DNA of 64,000 nt, taken from Luteibacter aegosomatis (lineage in GTDB: Bacteria; Pseudomonadota; Gammaproteobacteria; Xanthomonadales; Rhodanobacteraceae). Under the pieces are notes generated by a model that had not been told where the DNA came from, made no database searches, and worked only from the letters and a program-made list of their open reading frames with translations. The DNA is taken from positions 124,001 through 188,000 of the forward strand of contig NZ_CP095740.1 in NCBI RefSeq assembly GCF_023078455.1. Reading direction: 5' to 3'. This document shows positions 34,584-42,960 of the stretch, in pieces (position 1 is the stretch's first letter; each line of letters starts with the position of its first letter). The position numbers and the translations under genes are program-made.

Positions 34584-35570
34584 GTGAGGAACTCCCGCAT
34601 TATGGAATCCCAGTTCAGTGGCGGCCTGTCGGCCGTAACGCGCGAACGCGCGCGCGACAAGCTGCGCCGAGACCTCGGCGACGTGTTCCTCGAAGCTTTC
34701 AATGACCCGAAAACGGTCGAAATCATGCTCAACGCCGACCACCGCCTTTGGCAGGAGCGATTGGGCGAAGGCATGCGCTGCATCGGCACGATGCGCCCAA
34801 GCCAGTCCGAAGCCGTCATCAAGACCACGGCCGGCTATTACGGCAAGGAAATCACGCGCTCGAATCCGGTGCTCGAAACCGAGTTTCCGCTCGACGGATC
34901 GCGCTTCGCCGCCCAATTGCCGCCCATCGTCAGCGCACCGACCTTCGCGCTCCGAAAAAAGGCGATCTCCATCTTCAGTCTGGAGGACTATGTCGCCTCA
35001 GAGGTCATGACGGAAGCGCAGCGACGAGTCATCGTGGATGCGATTCGCGCGCATCGAAATATTCTGGTGATCGGTGGGACCGGTTCCGGTAAGACAACAT
35101 TGGTCAACGCCATTATTCGCGGAATGGTCGAGACGGATGCCAGAGACCGCGTCTTTATCATCGAGGACACCGGTGAGATCCAGTGCGCGGCTGATAATTT
35201 CGTGCAGTACAGGACGTCTTGCGAAGTGAGCATGACTCAATTGCTACGGACGACGTTGCGCATGCGTCCGGATCGAATCCTGGTCGGCGAAGTGCGTGGG
35301 CCGGAAGCGCTCGACTTATTGATGGCCTGGAATACCGGACACGAGGGAGGCGCAGCGACCCTGCATGCCAATGATGCGCGCGCTGGTCTATCCCGATTAT
35401 CTCTACTGGTGAGCATGCATCGAGATGCCCCCAATCCGATTGAACCACTGATTGCCGAGGCAGTGCACGTGATCGTCCACATCTCGCGAACGCCTCATGG
35501 CCGTAGAGTCCAGGAGGTTCTCGCAGTAGACGGGTATGGAAAATCTGGATTTATAACTAAAAGGCTGTAG
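34584..35570 (+). CDS. trbB: Trb-type secretion ATPase TrbB (VirB11 family)
   Basis: Hexameric cytoplasmic ATPase of 328 aa. The N-terminal domain (KTVEIMLNADHRLWQERLGEG...RFAAQLPPIVSAPTFALRKK) and the RecA-like domain carry Walker A GGTGSGKTT (from Gly164), the Asp box FIIEDTGEIQC, Walker B RPDRILVGEVRGPEALDLL and the His box GHEGGAATLHAND. It powers T4SS assembly and transfer. GTG 34584 has AGGAGG ten bases upstream; ATG 34602 is an alternative. It is the first gene of a trbB-L run in RP4 order directly after the usher. Confidence 0.93.
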   Translation: MRNSRIMESQFSGGLSAVTRERARDKLRRDLGDVFLEAFNDPKTVEIMLNADHRLWQERLGEGMRCIGTMRPSQSEAVIKTTAGYYGKEITRSNPVLETEFPLDGSRFAAQLPPIVSAPTFALRKKAISIFSLEDYVASEVMTEAQRRVIVDAIRAHRNILVIGGTGSGKTTLVNAIIRGMVETDARDRVFIIEDTGEIQCAADNFVQYRTSCEVSMTQLLRTTLRMRPDRILVGEVRGPEALDLLMAWNTGHEGGAATLHANDARAGLSRLSLLVSMHRDAPNPIEPLIAEAVHVIVHISRTPHGRRVQEVLAVDGYGKSGFITKRL

Positions 35571-35583
35571 TCGGCCGAGGTCT

Positions 35584-35919
35584 ATGAGAGATATGAATAT
35601 AAAAATGGCAATCATCGTCGCTCTAATTTCGGGCGTAATGTTCCCTTCGCTCGCGCTCGCAGAAGGACTCCCCTTCCAAACCAATGCCGACCTGCTTGAG
35701 AAGGCGATGTCGGGTCCGATCGCGACCATCATCTCGCTTGTAGGAATCGTGGGTTGCGGTGCGATGCTTATTTTTGGTGGCGAACTGAGTGGGTTTGCGC
35801 GAACCATGGTGTTTCTGGTGCTCGTCATATCGGTCATCGTCCAAGCAGGCGCCATCGTAAGAGTTTTGCAAGGCGAGACGGGTGGATCCCCCAATGTCAC
35901 CGTCACCACAATGAGGTAG
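35584..35919 (+). CDS. trbC: TrbC/VirB2-like pilin of the T4SS
   Basis: Small protein of 111 aa with a signal peptide (ALISGVMFPSLALA) and two membrane helices (about 46-65 and 71-92), the usual form of VirB2/TrbC prepilins. In RP4 TrbC is cut and circularised into the conjugative pilus; the TraF-type peptidase needed for this is not in the window. Base composition is clearly lower in GC than the fimbrial genes. It follows trbB by 13 bases and precedes trbD by 5. Confidence 0.85.
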   Translation: MRDMNIKMAIIVALISGVMFPSLALAEGLPFQTNADLLEKAMSGPIATIISLVGIVGCGAMLIFGGELSGFARTMVFLVLVISVIVQAGAIVRVLQGETGGSPNVTVTTMR

Positions 35920-35924
35920 CCGAC

Positions 35925-36236
35925 GTGGGTATACGTACTGTTCCTATTCGTCGCGCAGGTAACCGAGACAATTTAGTGCTCGGAGGAGATCGTGAGCTCG
36001 TCCTGTTTACCGGACTCTTGGCCGGCGCACTAATATTTTCTGCGCACGATCTAAAGGCTGCCGTCTTTGGTGTGACCCTATGGGTCATTGGTCTTCAGAT
36101 ATTTCGAATCATGGCCAAGGCCGACCCGAAAATGCGCTACGTGTACCTGCGTCAGCGTCGTTATCGAAAATTCTACCCAGCACGCTCGACGCCATTCCGT
36201 GAAAACGGCCCAGCCGAGCAGGCGCAATTCCGATGA
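35925..36236 (+). CDS. trbD: TrbD (VirB3-like) inner-membrane T4SS protein
   Basis: Protein of 103 aa beginning with GTG. IRTVPIRRAGNRDNLVLGGDRELVLFTGLLAGALIF is the TrbD/VirB3 start: a short arginine-rich cytoplasmic tail with the motif NxxxLGGDRELV, then two membrane helices, then AKADPKMRYVYLRQRRYRKFYPARSTPF. It anchors the assembly near the VirB4 ATPase. Its stop overlaps the trbE start as ATGA at 36233-36236. Start chosen by family alignment. Confidence 0.88.
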   Translation: MGIRTVPIRRAGNRDNLVLGGDRELVLFTGLLAGALIFSAHDLKAAVFGVTLWVIGLQIFRIMAKADPKMRYVYLRQRRYRKFYPARSTPFRENGPAEQAQFR

Positions 36237-38767
36237 CACTCGTATGGTTCATCTGTGGCATGGCGGCGATCGTTGCCGTGCTGGTCATCATCCTGTTCAT
36301 CACGATTCGCAAGCTCGATAACGAACCCCGGCTGGATTTCCGTCGCCCGCACGGACAGGCGGCCGCGGATCTCCTGAACTACGCTGCCGTAGTCGCGGAT
36401 GGTGTCATCGTCTGCAAGAACGGCGCCTTCATGGCGGCGTGGATGTACGAAGGCGACGATGCGGCGAGCAGCACCGACGAGCAGCGTGAAACCACGTCCA
36501 TGCGTATCAACCAGGCGCTTGCACGGCTGGGCAACGGTTGGATGTTGCACGTGGATGCGGTTCGTCGGCCGGCGAGTGAGTACCCGGATGCCGCCAGCTC
36601 GCACTTCCCCGACCGTGTATCGGCGGCCATGGACGAGGAACGACGCCGGCTGTTCCAGATGCTGGGGACGACTTACGAGGGCTACATGGTCATGACCCTC
36701 ACCTGGTACCCGCCGCAGATCGCCCAGCGCCGCTTCGTCGAAATGATGTTCGACGACGAAGCCGAAGTGGCCGGCAAGACGGAGCAGACGACCAACCTCA
36801 TCGCCGAGTTCCAGCGCGAGTGCACAAGCTTCGAGAACGGCCTTTCCGGCGTGCTCAAGATGACGCGTCTTTGCGCGCACAGCAAACTGACGGAATACGG
36901 CCGTCGGTTGGTCTATGACGACTTCCTGCGTTGGCTCCAGTATTGCGTGACGGGCGTGGACCATCCCGTGGTGCTGCCGGAGAACCCGGTGTACCTGGAT
37001 GCCCTGATTGGTGGACAGGATATCTGGACCGGCGTCGCGCCGCGCATCGGACGTCGCTTCATCCAGGTGGTGGCCGTGGAAGGCTTCCCACTGGAGTCAT
37101 ATCCTGGGATTTTGGCATCGCTCGCCGATCTACCCAGCCAATATCGCTGGTCGAATCGCTTCATCTTCATGGATCCCCATGAGGCGTTGCGGCAGATGGA
37201 AAAGTTCCGCAAGAAGTGGCGCCAGAAGGTGCGCGGCTTCTTCGATCAGATTTTCCAGACCAGCAGCGGCTCGGTGAACTACGACGCCCTGTCGATGATG
37301 AAGGATGCCGAAGCGGCCATCGCGGAAATCAACAGCGGGCTGGTGGCCCAGGGTTTCTACACCAGCGTCGTCATCGTCTCCGACGACGATCGCGTGCGAC
37401 TGGACCGATCCGTGCGCCAGATCGAGAAGGCCATCAATGCGCGCGGGTTCGCCGCGCGTATCGAATCGGTCAACACCATGGATGCCCTGCTCGGAAGTTT
37501 CCCCGGGCATGGTGTGGAGAACGTGCGTCGTCCCCAGCTCAATACCCTCAACCTCGCCGACCTTCTGCCCACGGCCACGATTTGGACGGGGGAGCCGGAT
37601 GCTCCCTGCCCGATGTATCCGCCGCGGTCGCCGCCGCTCATGCATTGCGTTACCCAGGGAGCGACGCCGTTTCGTCTCAACCTGCACGTGAACGACCTGG
37701 GTCATACGTTCATCTTTGGGCCGACGGGCGCGGGCAAGTCGACCCATCTTGGAATCCTTGCGGCACAGTTCCGCCGGTATCCCGGCATGTCCCTCTACTG
37801 CTTCGACAAGGGGCGTTCCCTTTATCCGCTCGTGAAGGCATGCGGTGGCTTGCATTTCGACGTAGGTGGTGACGACGATGAGCTGGCCTTCTGTCCGCTT
37901 CAGTTCCTCGAGACGAAGTCGGACCGTGCCTGGGCCATGGAGTGGATCGATTCCATGCTTGCGCTGAACGGCGTGCAGACCACGCCCGCGCAGCGGAACG
38001 AGATCGGAAACGCCATCGTCTCGATGCACCAGTCGGGAGCGACCACGCTGTCCGAATTCGTACTGATGATCCAGGAGGAGTCGATCCGCGAGGCTTTGAA
38101 GGTTTATACCGCCGATGGAGCCATGGGGCATCTCCTCGACGCGAGTGTCGACGGCTTGAGGCTTTCCGACTTCGCGGTGTTCGAGATCGAAGACCTCATG
38201 ACCATGGGCGACCGATTCGTGCTGCCGGTACTGCTTTACCTTTTCCGGCGTATCGAGACGTCGCTGAAGGGCCAGCCCGCGGCCATCATCCTCGACGAAG
38301 CCTGGCTGATGCTCGGCCACCCGGTGTTCCGGGCGAAGATCCGTGAATGGCTCAAGGTGTTGCGCAAGGCCAACTGCCTGGTGGTCATGGCGACGCAGGG
38401 CCTGTCGGATGCGGCGAACTCCGGCATCCTCGACGTGATCGTGGAATCCACGGCCACGAAGATCTTCCTGCCCAACCCCTTCGCCAGGGACGAGGATGCG
38501 GCCGCGCTCTATCGGCGGATGGGTCTGAATGCCCGGCAGATCGAGATCCTCGCCACTGCCGTTCAGAAGCGGCATTACTACTACGTGTCCGACAAGGGCC
38601 GTCGCCTCTACGACCTGGCCTTGGGTCCGCTGGCGTTGGCGTTCATCGGTAACGCCGACAAGGAATCCATCGCGGCGATCCGGGCGCTCGAAGCTCGCCA
38701 CGGTGAAGGGTGGGTCGATGAGTGGCTGGCGGGCAAGGGCCTGCGCCTGGCCGACTATGGAGCATGA
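36233..38767 (+). CDS. trbE: TrbE (VirB4 family) T4SS ATPase
   Basis: Large ATPase of 844 aa. An N-terminal membrane helix (about 5-24, GMAAIVAVLVIILFITI) and a CagE/VirB4 N-domain (36-450) precede the motor domain with Walker A GPTGAGKST (from Gly496) and Walker B AIILDEAW (Asp688), plus VMATQGLSDAANSG. The length is normal for TrbE. It energises substrate translocation and pilus biogenesis. It is translationally coupled to trbD upstream, and its stop overlaps or abuts the start of trbF. Confidence 0.94.
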   Translation: MTLVWFICGMAAIVAVLVIILFITIRKLDNEPRLDFRRPHGQAAADLLNYAAVVADGVIVCKNGAFMAAWMYEGDDAASSTDEQRETTSMRINQALARLGNGWMLHVDAVRRPASEYPDAASSHFPDRVSAAMDEERRRLFQMLGTTYEGYMVMTLTWYPPQIAQRRFVEMMFDDEAEVAGKTEQTTNLIAEFQRECTSFENGLSGVLKMTRLCAHSKLTEYGRRLVYDDFLRWLQYCVTGVDHPVVLPENPVYLDALIGGQDIWTGVAPRIGRRFIQVVAVEGFPLESYPGILASLADLPSQYRWSNRFIFMDPHEALRQMEKFRKKWRQKVRGFFDQIFQTSSGSVNYDALSMMKDAEAAIAEINSGLVAQGFYTSVVIVSDDDRVRLDRSVRQIEKAINARGFAARIESVNTMDALLGSFPGHGVENVRRPQLNTLNLADLLPTATIWTGEPDAPCPMYPPRSPPLMHCVTQGATPFRLNLHVNDLGHTFIFGPTGAGKSTHLGILAAQFRRYPGMSLYCFDKGRSLYPLVKACGGLHFDVGGDDDELAFCPLQFLETKSDRAWAMEWIDSMLALNGVQTTPAQRNEIGNAIVSMHQSGATTLSEFVLMIQEESIREALKVYTADGAMGHLLDASVDGLRLSDFAVFEIEDLMTMGDRFVLPVLLYLFRRIETSLKGQPAAIILDEAWLMLGHPVFRAKIREWLKVLRKANCLVVMATQGLSDAANSGILDVIVESTATKIFLPNPFARDEDAAALYRRMGLNARQIEILATAVQKRHYYYVSDKGRRLYDLALGPLALAFIGNADKESIAAIRALEARHGEGWVDEWLAGKGLRLADYGA

Positions 38768-38769
38768 CG

Positions 38770-39486
38770 ATGGCTAAGCGGAAGATCGATTACAAGCGCG
38801 TTCCCAAGCCGGCCGACGGCCTGGCGCATCCTTATCTCAATGCCAAGCGCACATGGAATTCCCATGTCGGCGGCGTGATCGCCTCGCGCGCGCTCTGGCA
38901 GGCGATGGCGTTGCTTTGCCTGCTCGTCGTTTTCGTCGCCGTCGGTGGCGTCGTCTACATCGGCAGCCAGTCGAAGTTCGTGCCCTACGTCGTCGAAGTC
39001 GACAAGCTCGGCGAAGCGGCGGCGGTGGCACCGGCATCGCTGGCGACTCACTTCGATCAGCGCATCGTGCGCACGACGCTGGCGGAGTTCATCGTCAATG
39101 CGCGTACGGTAACGCCCGACATCGCCCTCCAACGGCGAAACATCTTCAAGGTGTACTCGCAGATGCGGGCCAGCAGTCCCGCCGCGCAGAAGATGACGGG
39201 CTATCTCAATGGCTCGCCCGAAAGCAACCCATTCAAGCGGGCGGAGAAGCAGACCGTCAATGTGGAAATCCTGTCGTCCATCCCGCAGAGCACGGCGACC
39301 TGGCAGGTCGACTGGATGGAGACGGAGCGAAACCGCAAGGGAGACATCCTAGGCAAGCCCTTCCGCATGCGGGCGCTCATCCACATCGATCCCACGCCGC
39401 AGGCACAGGACATGGACGAAGACCGCCTTCGCCTGAACCCGCTCGGTATCTTCATCACGGACTACTCCTGGTCCAAGCAGTTCTAG
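38770..39486 (+). CDS. trbF: TrbF (VirB8-like) T4SS protein
   Basis: Bitopic inner-membrane protein of 238 aa. The cytoplasmic tail (NPYLNAKRTW-type block HPYLNAKRTWNSHVGG) is the TrbF signature. One membrane helix (about 43-64, LWQAMALLCLLVVFVAVGGVVYI) is followed by a periplasmic VirB8-like NTF2 domain (FVPYVVEVDKLGEA...NPFKRAEKQTVNVEI...WQVDWMETERNRKG) and NPLGIFITDYSWSKQF at the end. GGAG at 38759-38762 favours ATG 38770; ATG 38764, overlapping the trbE stop, is also possible. Confidence 0.92.
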   Translation: MAKRKIDYKRVPKPADGLAHPYLNAKRTWNSHVGGVIASRALWQAMALLCLLVVFVAVGGVVYIGSQSKFVPYVVEVDKLGEAAAVAPASLATHFDQRIVRTTLAEFIVNARTVTPDIALQRRNIFKVYSQMRASSPAAQKMTGYLNGSPESNPFKRAEKQTVNVEILSSIPQSTATWQVDWMETERNRKGDILGKPFRMRALIHIDPTPQAQDMDEDRLRLNPLGIFITDYSWSKQF

Positions 39487-39496
39487 AGGCTCTCTC

Positions 39497-40390
39497 GTGT
39501 TCAAAGCAATCGCTCTCGCCGTACTGGCGCTAGGGCTGCCGTGCGCCGCCTTGGCAAATACCGACGCGGATCTGGCCAATCGCTTCCTGGCGACCGACAA
39601 CCCGAAGCTTACCCCCACCGAAAAGGCGGGACTGGATATCTCCCGTCAGTGGATCGCCAGCACCTCGGCGGCGGTCAAGCCGGTGCCGGGGCCGGACGGC
39701 GCCATCCGCTTCCTGTTCGGCCAATCCCAGCCGAGCATCGTCTGCGCCGTGCTCCAGGTGTGCGACGTCGAACTGGAGCCCGGTGAACAGGTGAGTTCCG
39801 TGAATCTCGGCGACGCGGTGCGATGGCTGGTGGAGCCGGCCCTTTCCGGCAGCGGCGACACCGCCATCCAGCACCTTGTCATCAAGCCCCTTGATGTGGG
39901 CCTGGAGACGTCGCTCATGGTGACCACGGATCGTCGGACCTACCATCTCCGACTGCGCTCGCATCGCACGGAGTACATGCCTCGGGTCGCGTTTTCCTAT
40001 CCCACGGCGTCGGCCTCCAAGTGGGCCGAGACCAAGAGGAAGGCGTCGACCGAGCAGGCAAGGAAGGGGAGCTCCGGCACCAACGAGTATCTGGGCCAGC
40101 TCGATTTCAACTACCGGGTCAGCGGCAATGCGCCGTTCAAACCGGCGCGCGTCTACAACGATGGGGTAAAGACGATTATCGAGATGCCGACGACGTTCTC
40201 CCAGGGGGAAGCGCCGACGCTTCTTGTCGTCCGGGATAGCGGAAGCCTCTTCCGGAAGGATGACGAGGTCCTGGTCAACTACCGTCTCCAGGATGGGCGC
40301 TACATCGTCGATACGCTGTTCGACAAGGCGATCCTGGTCGCAGGCGTAGGCCCGGCACAGCGCAAGGTAACGATCGAGAGGAAGCGTTGA
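39497..40390 (+). CDS. trbG: TrbG (VirB9-like) T4SS outer-membrane-complex protein
   Basis: Periplasmic/outer-membrane complex protein of 297 aa with a signal peptide (LAVLALGLPCAALA). The VirB9 N-domain (FLFGQSQPSIVCAVLQVCDVELEPGEQ...WLVEPALSG...HLVIKPLDVGLETSLMVTTDRRTYHLRLRSH) is followed by the C-domain (NYRVSGNAPFKPARVYNDGVKTIIEMP). With TrbI and TrbH it forms the envelope-spanning core channel. GTG start. The stop overlaps the next start (TTGA at 40387-40390). Confidence 0.93.
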   Translation: MFKAIALAVLALGLPCAALANTDADLANRFLATDNPKLTPTEKAGLDISRQWIASTSAAVKPVPGPDGAIRFLFGQSQPSIVCAVLQVCDVELEPGEQVSSVNLGDAVRWLVEPALSGSGDTAIQHLVIKPLDVGLETSLMVTTDRRTYHLRLRSHRTEYMPRVAFSYPTASASKWAETKRKASTEQARKGSSGTNEYLGQLDFNYRVSGNAPFKPARVYNDGVKTIIEMPTTFSQGEAPTLLVVRDSGSLFRKDDEVLVNYRLQDGRYIVDTLFDKAILVAGVGPAQRKVTIERKR

Positions 40391-40794
40391 ACGTGCGACG
40401 CCTCGCCATTGCCATCTTGGGTGGAGCGCTTGCGGCATGCGTACCGCTGAAGAAAGACATGCCGTCTCCGGGAGACATGGACCCGCTTCGTCGTGAGATC
40501 GTCAACGACGTGACCGGGCTGCTCGTCGTCGAGTTCGACCCCACGGTGATCGCCCTTCAACCGGTGTCATCCCAGGGTGCCCTGCGGTCGGCCCTCCACG
40601 CCTCGCTGCGGGACAGAGGCTACCGGATGGGCTCGACGTACCCGGACGCTCAGGCCTTCGACTGCGAGGTCATCCCCCTGTGGGATAACCAGTATCTCGT
40701 TCGGGTCGTCGTCGGCAGGCACCGTCTTTCGCGCCTATGGATCGCGAACGGTACGCATGCCTATGGCGGCGGTGCATGGACGCGAGGCCAGTGA
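40387..40794 (+). CDS. trbH: TrbH (VirB7-like) T4SS lipoprotein
   Basis: Lipoprotein of 135 aa: AILGGALAAC is a signal with lipobox, followed by an exported domain (FDPTVIALQPVSSQGALRSALHASLRDRGYRM...WDNQYLVRVVVGRHRLSRLW). The position between trbG and trbI and the lipobox match RP4 TrbH, which takes the VirB7 role of anchoring the core complex in the outer membrane. The start is TTG 40387 (GAGAGGAAG just upstream) or GTG 40393. Confidence 0.78.
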   Translation: MNVRRLAIAILGGALAACVPLKKDMPSPGDMDPLRREIVNDVTGLLVVEFDPTVIALQPVSSQGALRSALHASLRDRGYRMGSTYPDAQAFDCEVIPLWDNQYLVRVVVGRHRLSRLWIANGTHAYGGGAWTRGQ

Positions 40795-40799
40795 CCACC

Positions 40800-42038
40800 A
40801 TGGAAAAGATACCGAACGAAGCCGAGGCACTGGCACCTGAAGCCGGCGTCCCCGCGAAAGCCGACGACGTCGCCCCGGGCGTCCGTCGGGTCAATAACGT
40901 TCCGCTGATGATCATCGGCGGCGTGCTGGCGATCTTCGTGATCCTGGTCGGCACGATGGTCACGCGGCGTGACGACGGCGAACCTATCCGTCATGGAAGC
41001 TCCCAGGGAGCGCTTCCGGAAAGTGGTCACGTGCTGGATAAATTGCTCATTAGCGGCGCGACGGCCGGGGTCGTTGAGGCGGCCGACAAGCCAGGCTATC
41101 CGGCGATCCCTGTTGCGCAGCTGCCGAACGACGAGCTACCCCCCGCTCCACCGCGCGTGGAGGGTGCATCGCGGTCCGATACCGGACCCGCGGATGAACA
41201 TGCCGCGGAACGGATGAAGATGTTGCAGACGGCGCTGCATGCGAAAACGTCGATCACCAAGGTCGACAAGCCGCCGCAATCGCCAGGCGGCGAGCCGGCC
41301 GACGCCGACGCCGACGCGGCACAGGGAGGCAGCGCTGAACCCGATCCACGCGTCCCGGTACATGCGAACGGCGATTACGGCGCCTTCGACCGGAAAGGTG
41401 CGGCGGGTGAGGACCGCTGGGTGCTGGGTTCGAGGCAGGAATCGCCTCGCAGCCTTTATGAACTGCGTGCGGGTGCCGTCATCCCGGCCATCATGATTTC
41501 CGGCATCAATTCGGACTTGCCGGGCCAGATCATCGCGCAGGTCAGCCAGGACGTCTTCGATACCGCGACAGGGAAGTTTCGGCTGATCCCGCAAGGGGCG
41601 AGGCTCATCGGCCGGTATAACCACCAAGTGGTTTTCGGGCAGTCCCGCTTGCTCGTCGCCTGGCAGCGGATCGTGTTTCCGGACGGGAAGGCGCTGGACA
41701 TCGGCGCCATGGATGGCGTCGACGCGTCGGGATACGCCGGGTTCTCGGACAAGGTCGACAATCACTACCTGCGCATCTTCGGTTCGGCGATCTTCCTTTC
41801 CGGGATCACCGCCGGACTCACATCGTCCACGACCGATCCCCGCAACGATCCTTACGGATCCTCGAATGCCGCGGTACTCAGTCAGGCCCTGGCGCAGCAG
41901 ATCGGTACGGTGGCCGCGGACATGCTCCGCAAAAACCTGGACGTGGCACCCACGCTGAAGATACGGCCGGGCTATCGCTTTCACGTCATGGCGGTGAAGG
42001 ACATGACGTTCGACCGGCCTTACATTCCCTTCGAGTAG
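40800..42038 (+). CDS. trbI: TrbI (VirB10-like) T4SS core-complex protein
   Basis: Protein of 412 aa spanning both membranes. A short cytoplasmic tail and one inner-membrane helix (about 35-55, PLMIIGGVLAIFVILVGTMV) precede a Pro-rich periplasmic stretch (PNDELPPAPPRVEG) and the VirB10 beta-barrel domain (YELRAGAVIPAIMISGINSDLPGQIIAQVSQDVFDTATGKFRLIPQGARLIGRY) with the C-terminal RPGYRFHVMAVKDMTF. It couples inner-membrane energy to the outer-membrane pore. GTG 40791 overlapping the trbH stop is an alternative start. Confidence 0.94.
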   Translation: MEKIPNEAEALAPEAGVPAKADDVAPGVRRVNNVPLMIIGGVLAIFVILVGTMVTRRDDGEPIRHGSSQGALPESGHVLDKLLISGATAGVVEAADKPGYPAIPVAQLPNDELPPAPPRVEGASRSDTGPADEHAAERMKMLQTALHAKTSITKVDKPPQSPGGEPADADADAAQGGSAEPDPRVPVHANGDYGAFDRKGAAGEDRWVLGSRQESPRSLYELRAGAVIPAIMISGINSDLPGQIIAQVSQDVFDTATGKFRLIPQGARLIGRYNHQVVFGQSRLLVAWQRIVFPDGKALDIGAMDGVDASGYAGFSDKVDNHYLRIFGSAIFLSGITAGLTSSTTDPRNDPYGSSNAAVLSQALAQQIGTVAADMLRKNLDVAPTLKIRPGYRFHVMAVKDMTFDRPYIPFE

Positions 42039-42089
42039 CGAAGGGTTTCGCCTAGCCTCGAGGTGGCTAGTTATCCAGACGGAGGATCG

Positions 42090-42896
42090 ATGATGAAAAG
42101 AAAAATAAAGCCCGTTTTGTGTGCGGCGGCTATTTCCGCCCTCGGAAGCCAGAGCGCGTCCGCGATGGTTCTTGTGTGGGATATACCCAACTTCTTTGTC
42201 AATAAGATGAACCTTAAGGCGAACAAAAAACGCGAGGAGCAACTCGAGGCGATTCGGCACCAGCTTTCCACCAAAGAAGGGGACACAGTAAACCACTACA
42301 CGTCCATATCGGCAGATATCGATCAAACAAACATCAAGATCGATGCGGACTTTACGTGGATTATCAATGAAGGGGAGGGAGGTAACGAAGTCATACCAAT
42401 TCCCGCGCCGGTGAAAGACTTCTTCAAGAACATAGTCGACGCTGATAAAAGCGAGGATTTTATCGCCCGATATCGAGATGCACGTGATTATAAGGAAGTC
42501 AACCCAGACGATGAGGCCGGATTCGAGGGGTCGCGTGCGAGAAAAGTGTCGAACGACATGTGGGTGAAATCGATTGAGAGCCATCAAGAGAATCTGGCGA
42601 CCGACGCAAAGTCCCTCGCAGACCTGATAAGCCGAAGTAAGCCAAAGGGCGAAGAAATGGGTCACGCGAAGCAAATGCAAATCGCAAACGCCATCGCGCA
42701 ATCCCAGGTAAACCAGCTGATCAAGTTACGTTCCATGTTGCTCGTATCCGAAGCCGCTCGCGTGGCGGAATCACAGGCGGCCGCGGACAAGGAGGCGCGA
42801 GCGCTGGCGACGTCCGCCCGGCTGAGGGCGGGATTGAAGGAGGCGAGCAGCAGCTACGCTCGCCCACAGAAAACCACGCGTGTAGACGCATTCTGA
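42090..42896 (+). CDS. trbJ: TrbJ-like (VirB5-family) T4SS protein
   Basis: Exported protein of 268 aa with a signal peptide (LGSQSASA) and a helical body rich in Gln, Lys and Glu. VWDIPNFFVNKMN and EDFIARYRDARDY resemble the TrbJ blocks (xDPxNFxQN and FxxxYPxYxxY), and the long helical C-terminus (AKQMQIANAIAQSQVNQLIKLRSMLLVSEAARVAESQAAA) fits VirB5-type minor pilus/adhesion proteins. GGAGG at 42081-42085 sets the start (ATG 42090 or 42093). GC content is markedly lower than in neighbours. No TrbK entry-exclusion gene follows it, unlike RP4. Confidence 0.78.
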   Translation: MMKRKIKPVLCAAAISALGSQSASAMVLVWDIPNFFVNKMNLKANKKREEQLEAIRHQLSTKEGDTVNHYTSISADIDQTNIKIDADFTWIINEGEGGNEVIPIPAPVKDFFKNIVDADKSEDFIARYRDARDYKEVNPDDEAGFEGSRARKVSNDMWVKSIESHQENLATDAKSLADLISRSKPKGEEMGHAKQMQIANAIAQSQVNQLIKLRSMLLVSEAARVAESQAAADKEARALATSARLRAGLKEASSSYARPQKTTRVDAF

Positions 42897-42904
42897 TTTC
42901 CCCG

Positions 42905-42925
42905 GGAGCGGCGCATGGCCGCTCC
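42905..42925 (+). promoter_or_regulatory. Hairpin between trbJ and trbL
   Basis: GGAGCGGC (42905-42912) and GCCGCTCC (42918-42925) form a perfect 8-bp stem with loop GCATG, 8 bases after the trbJ stop. No T-run follows. It is one of several junction hairpins in this array. Confidence 0.4.
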
Positions 42926-42960
42926 TTCGTCCGCGAAAAAGACCAGTGTTTCCCACATCA

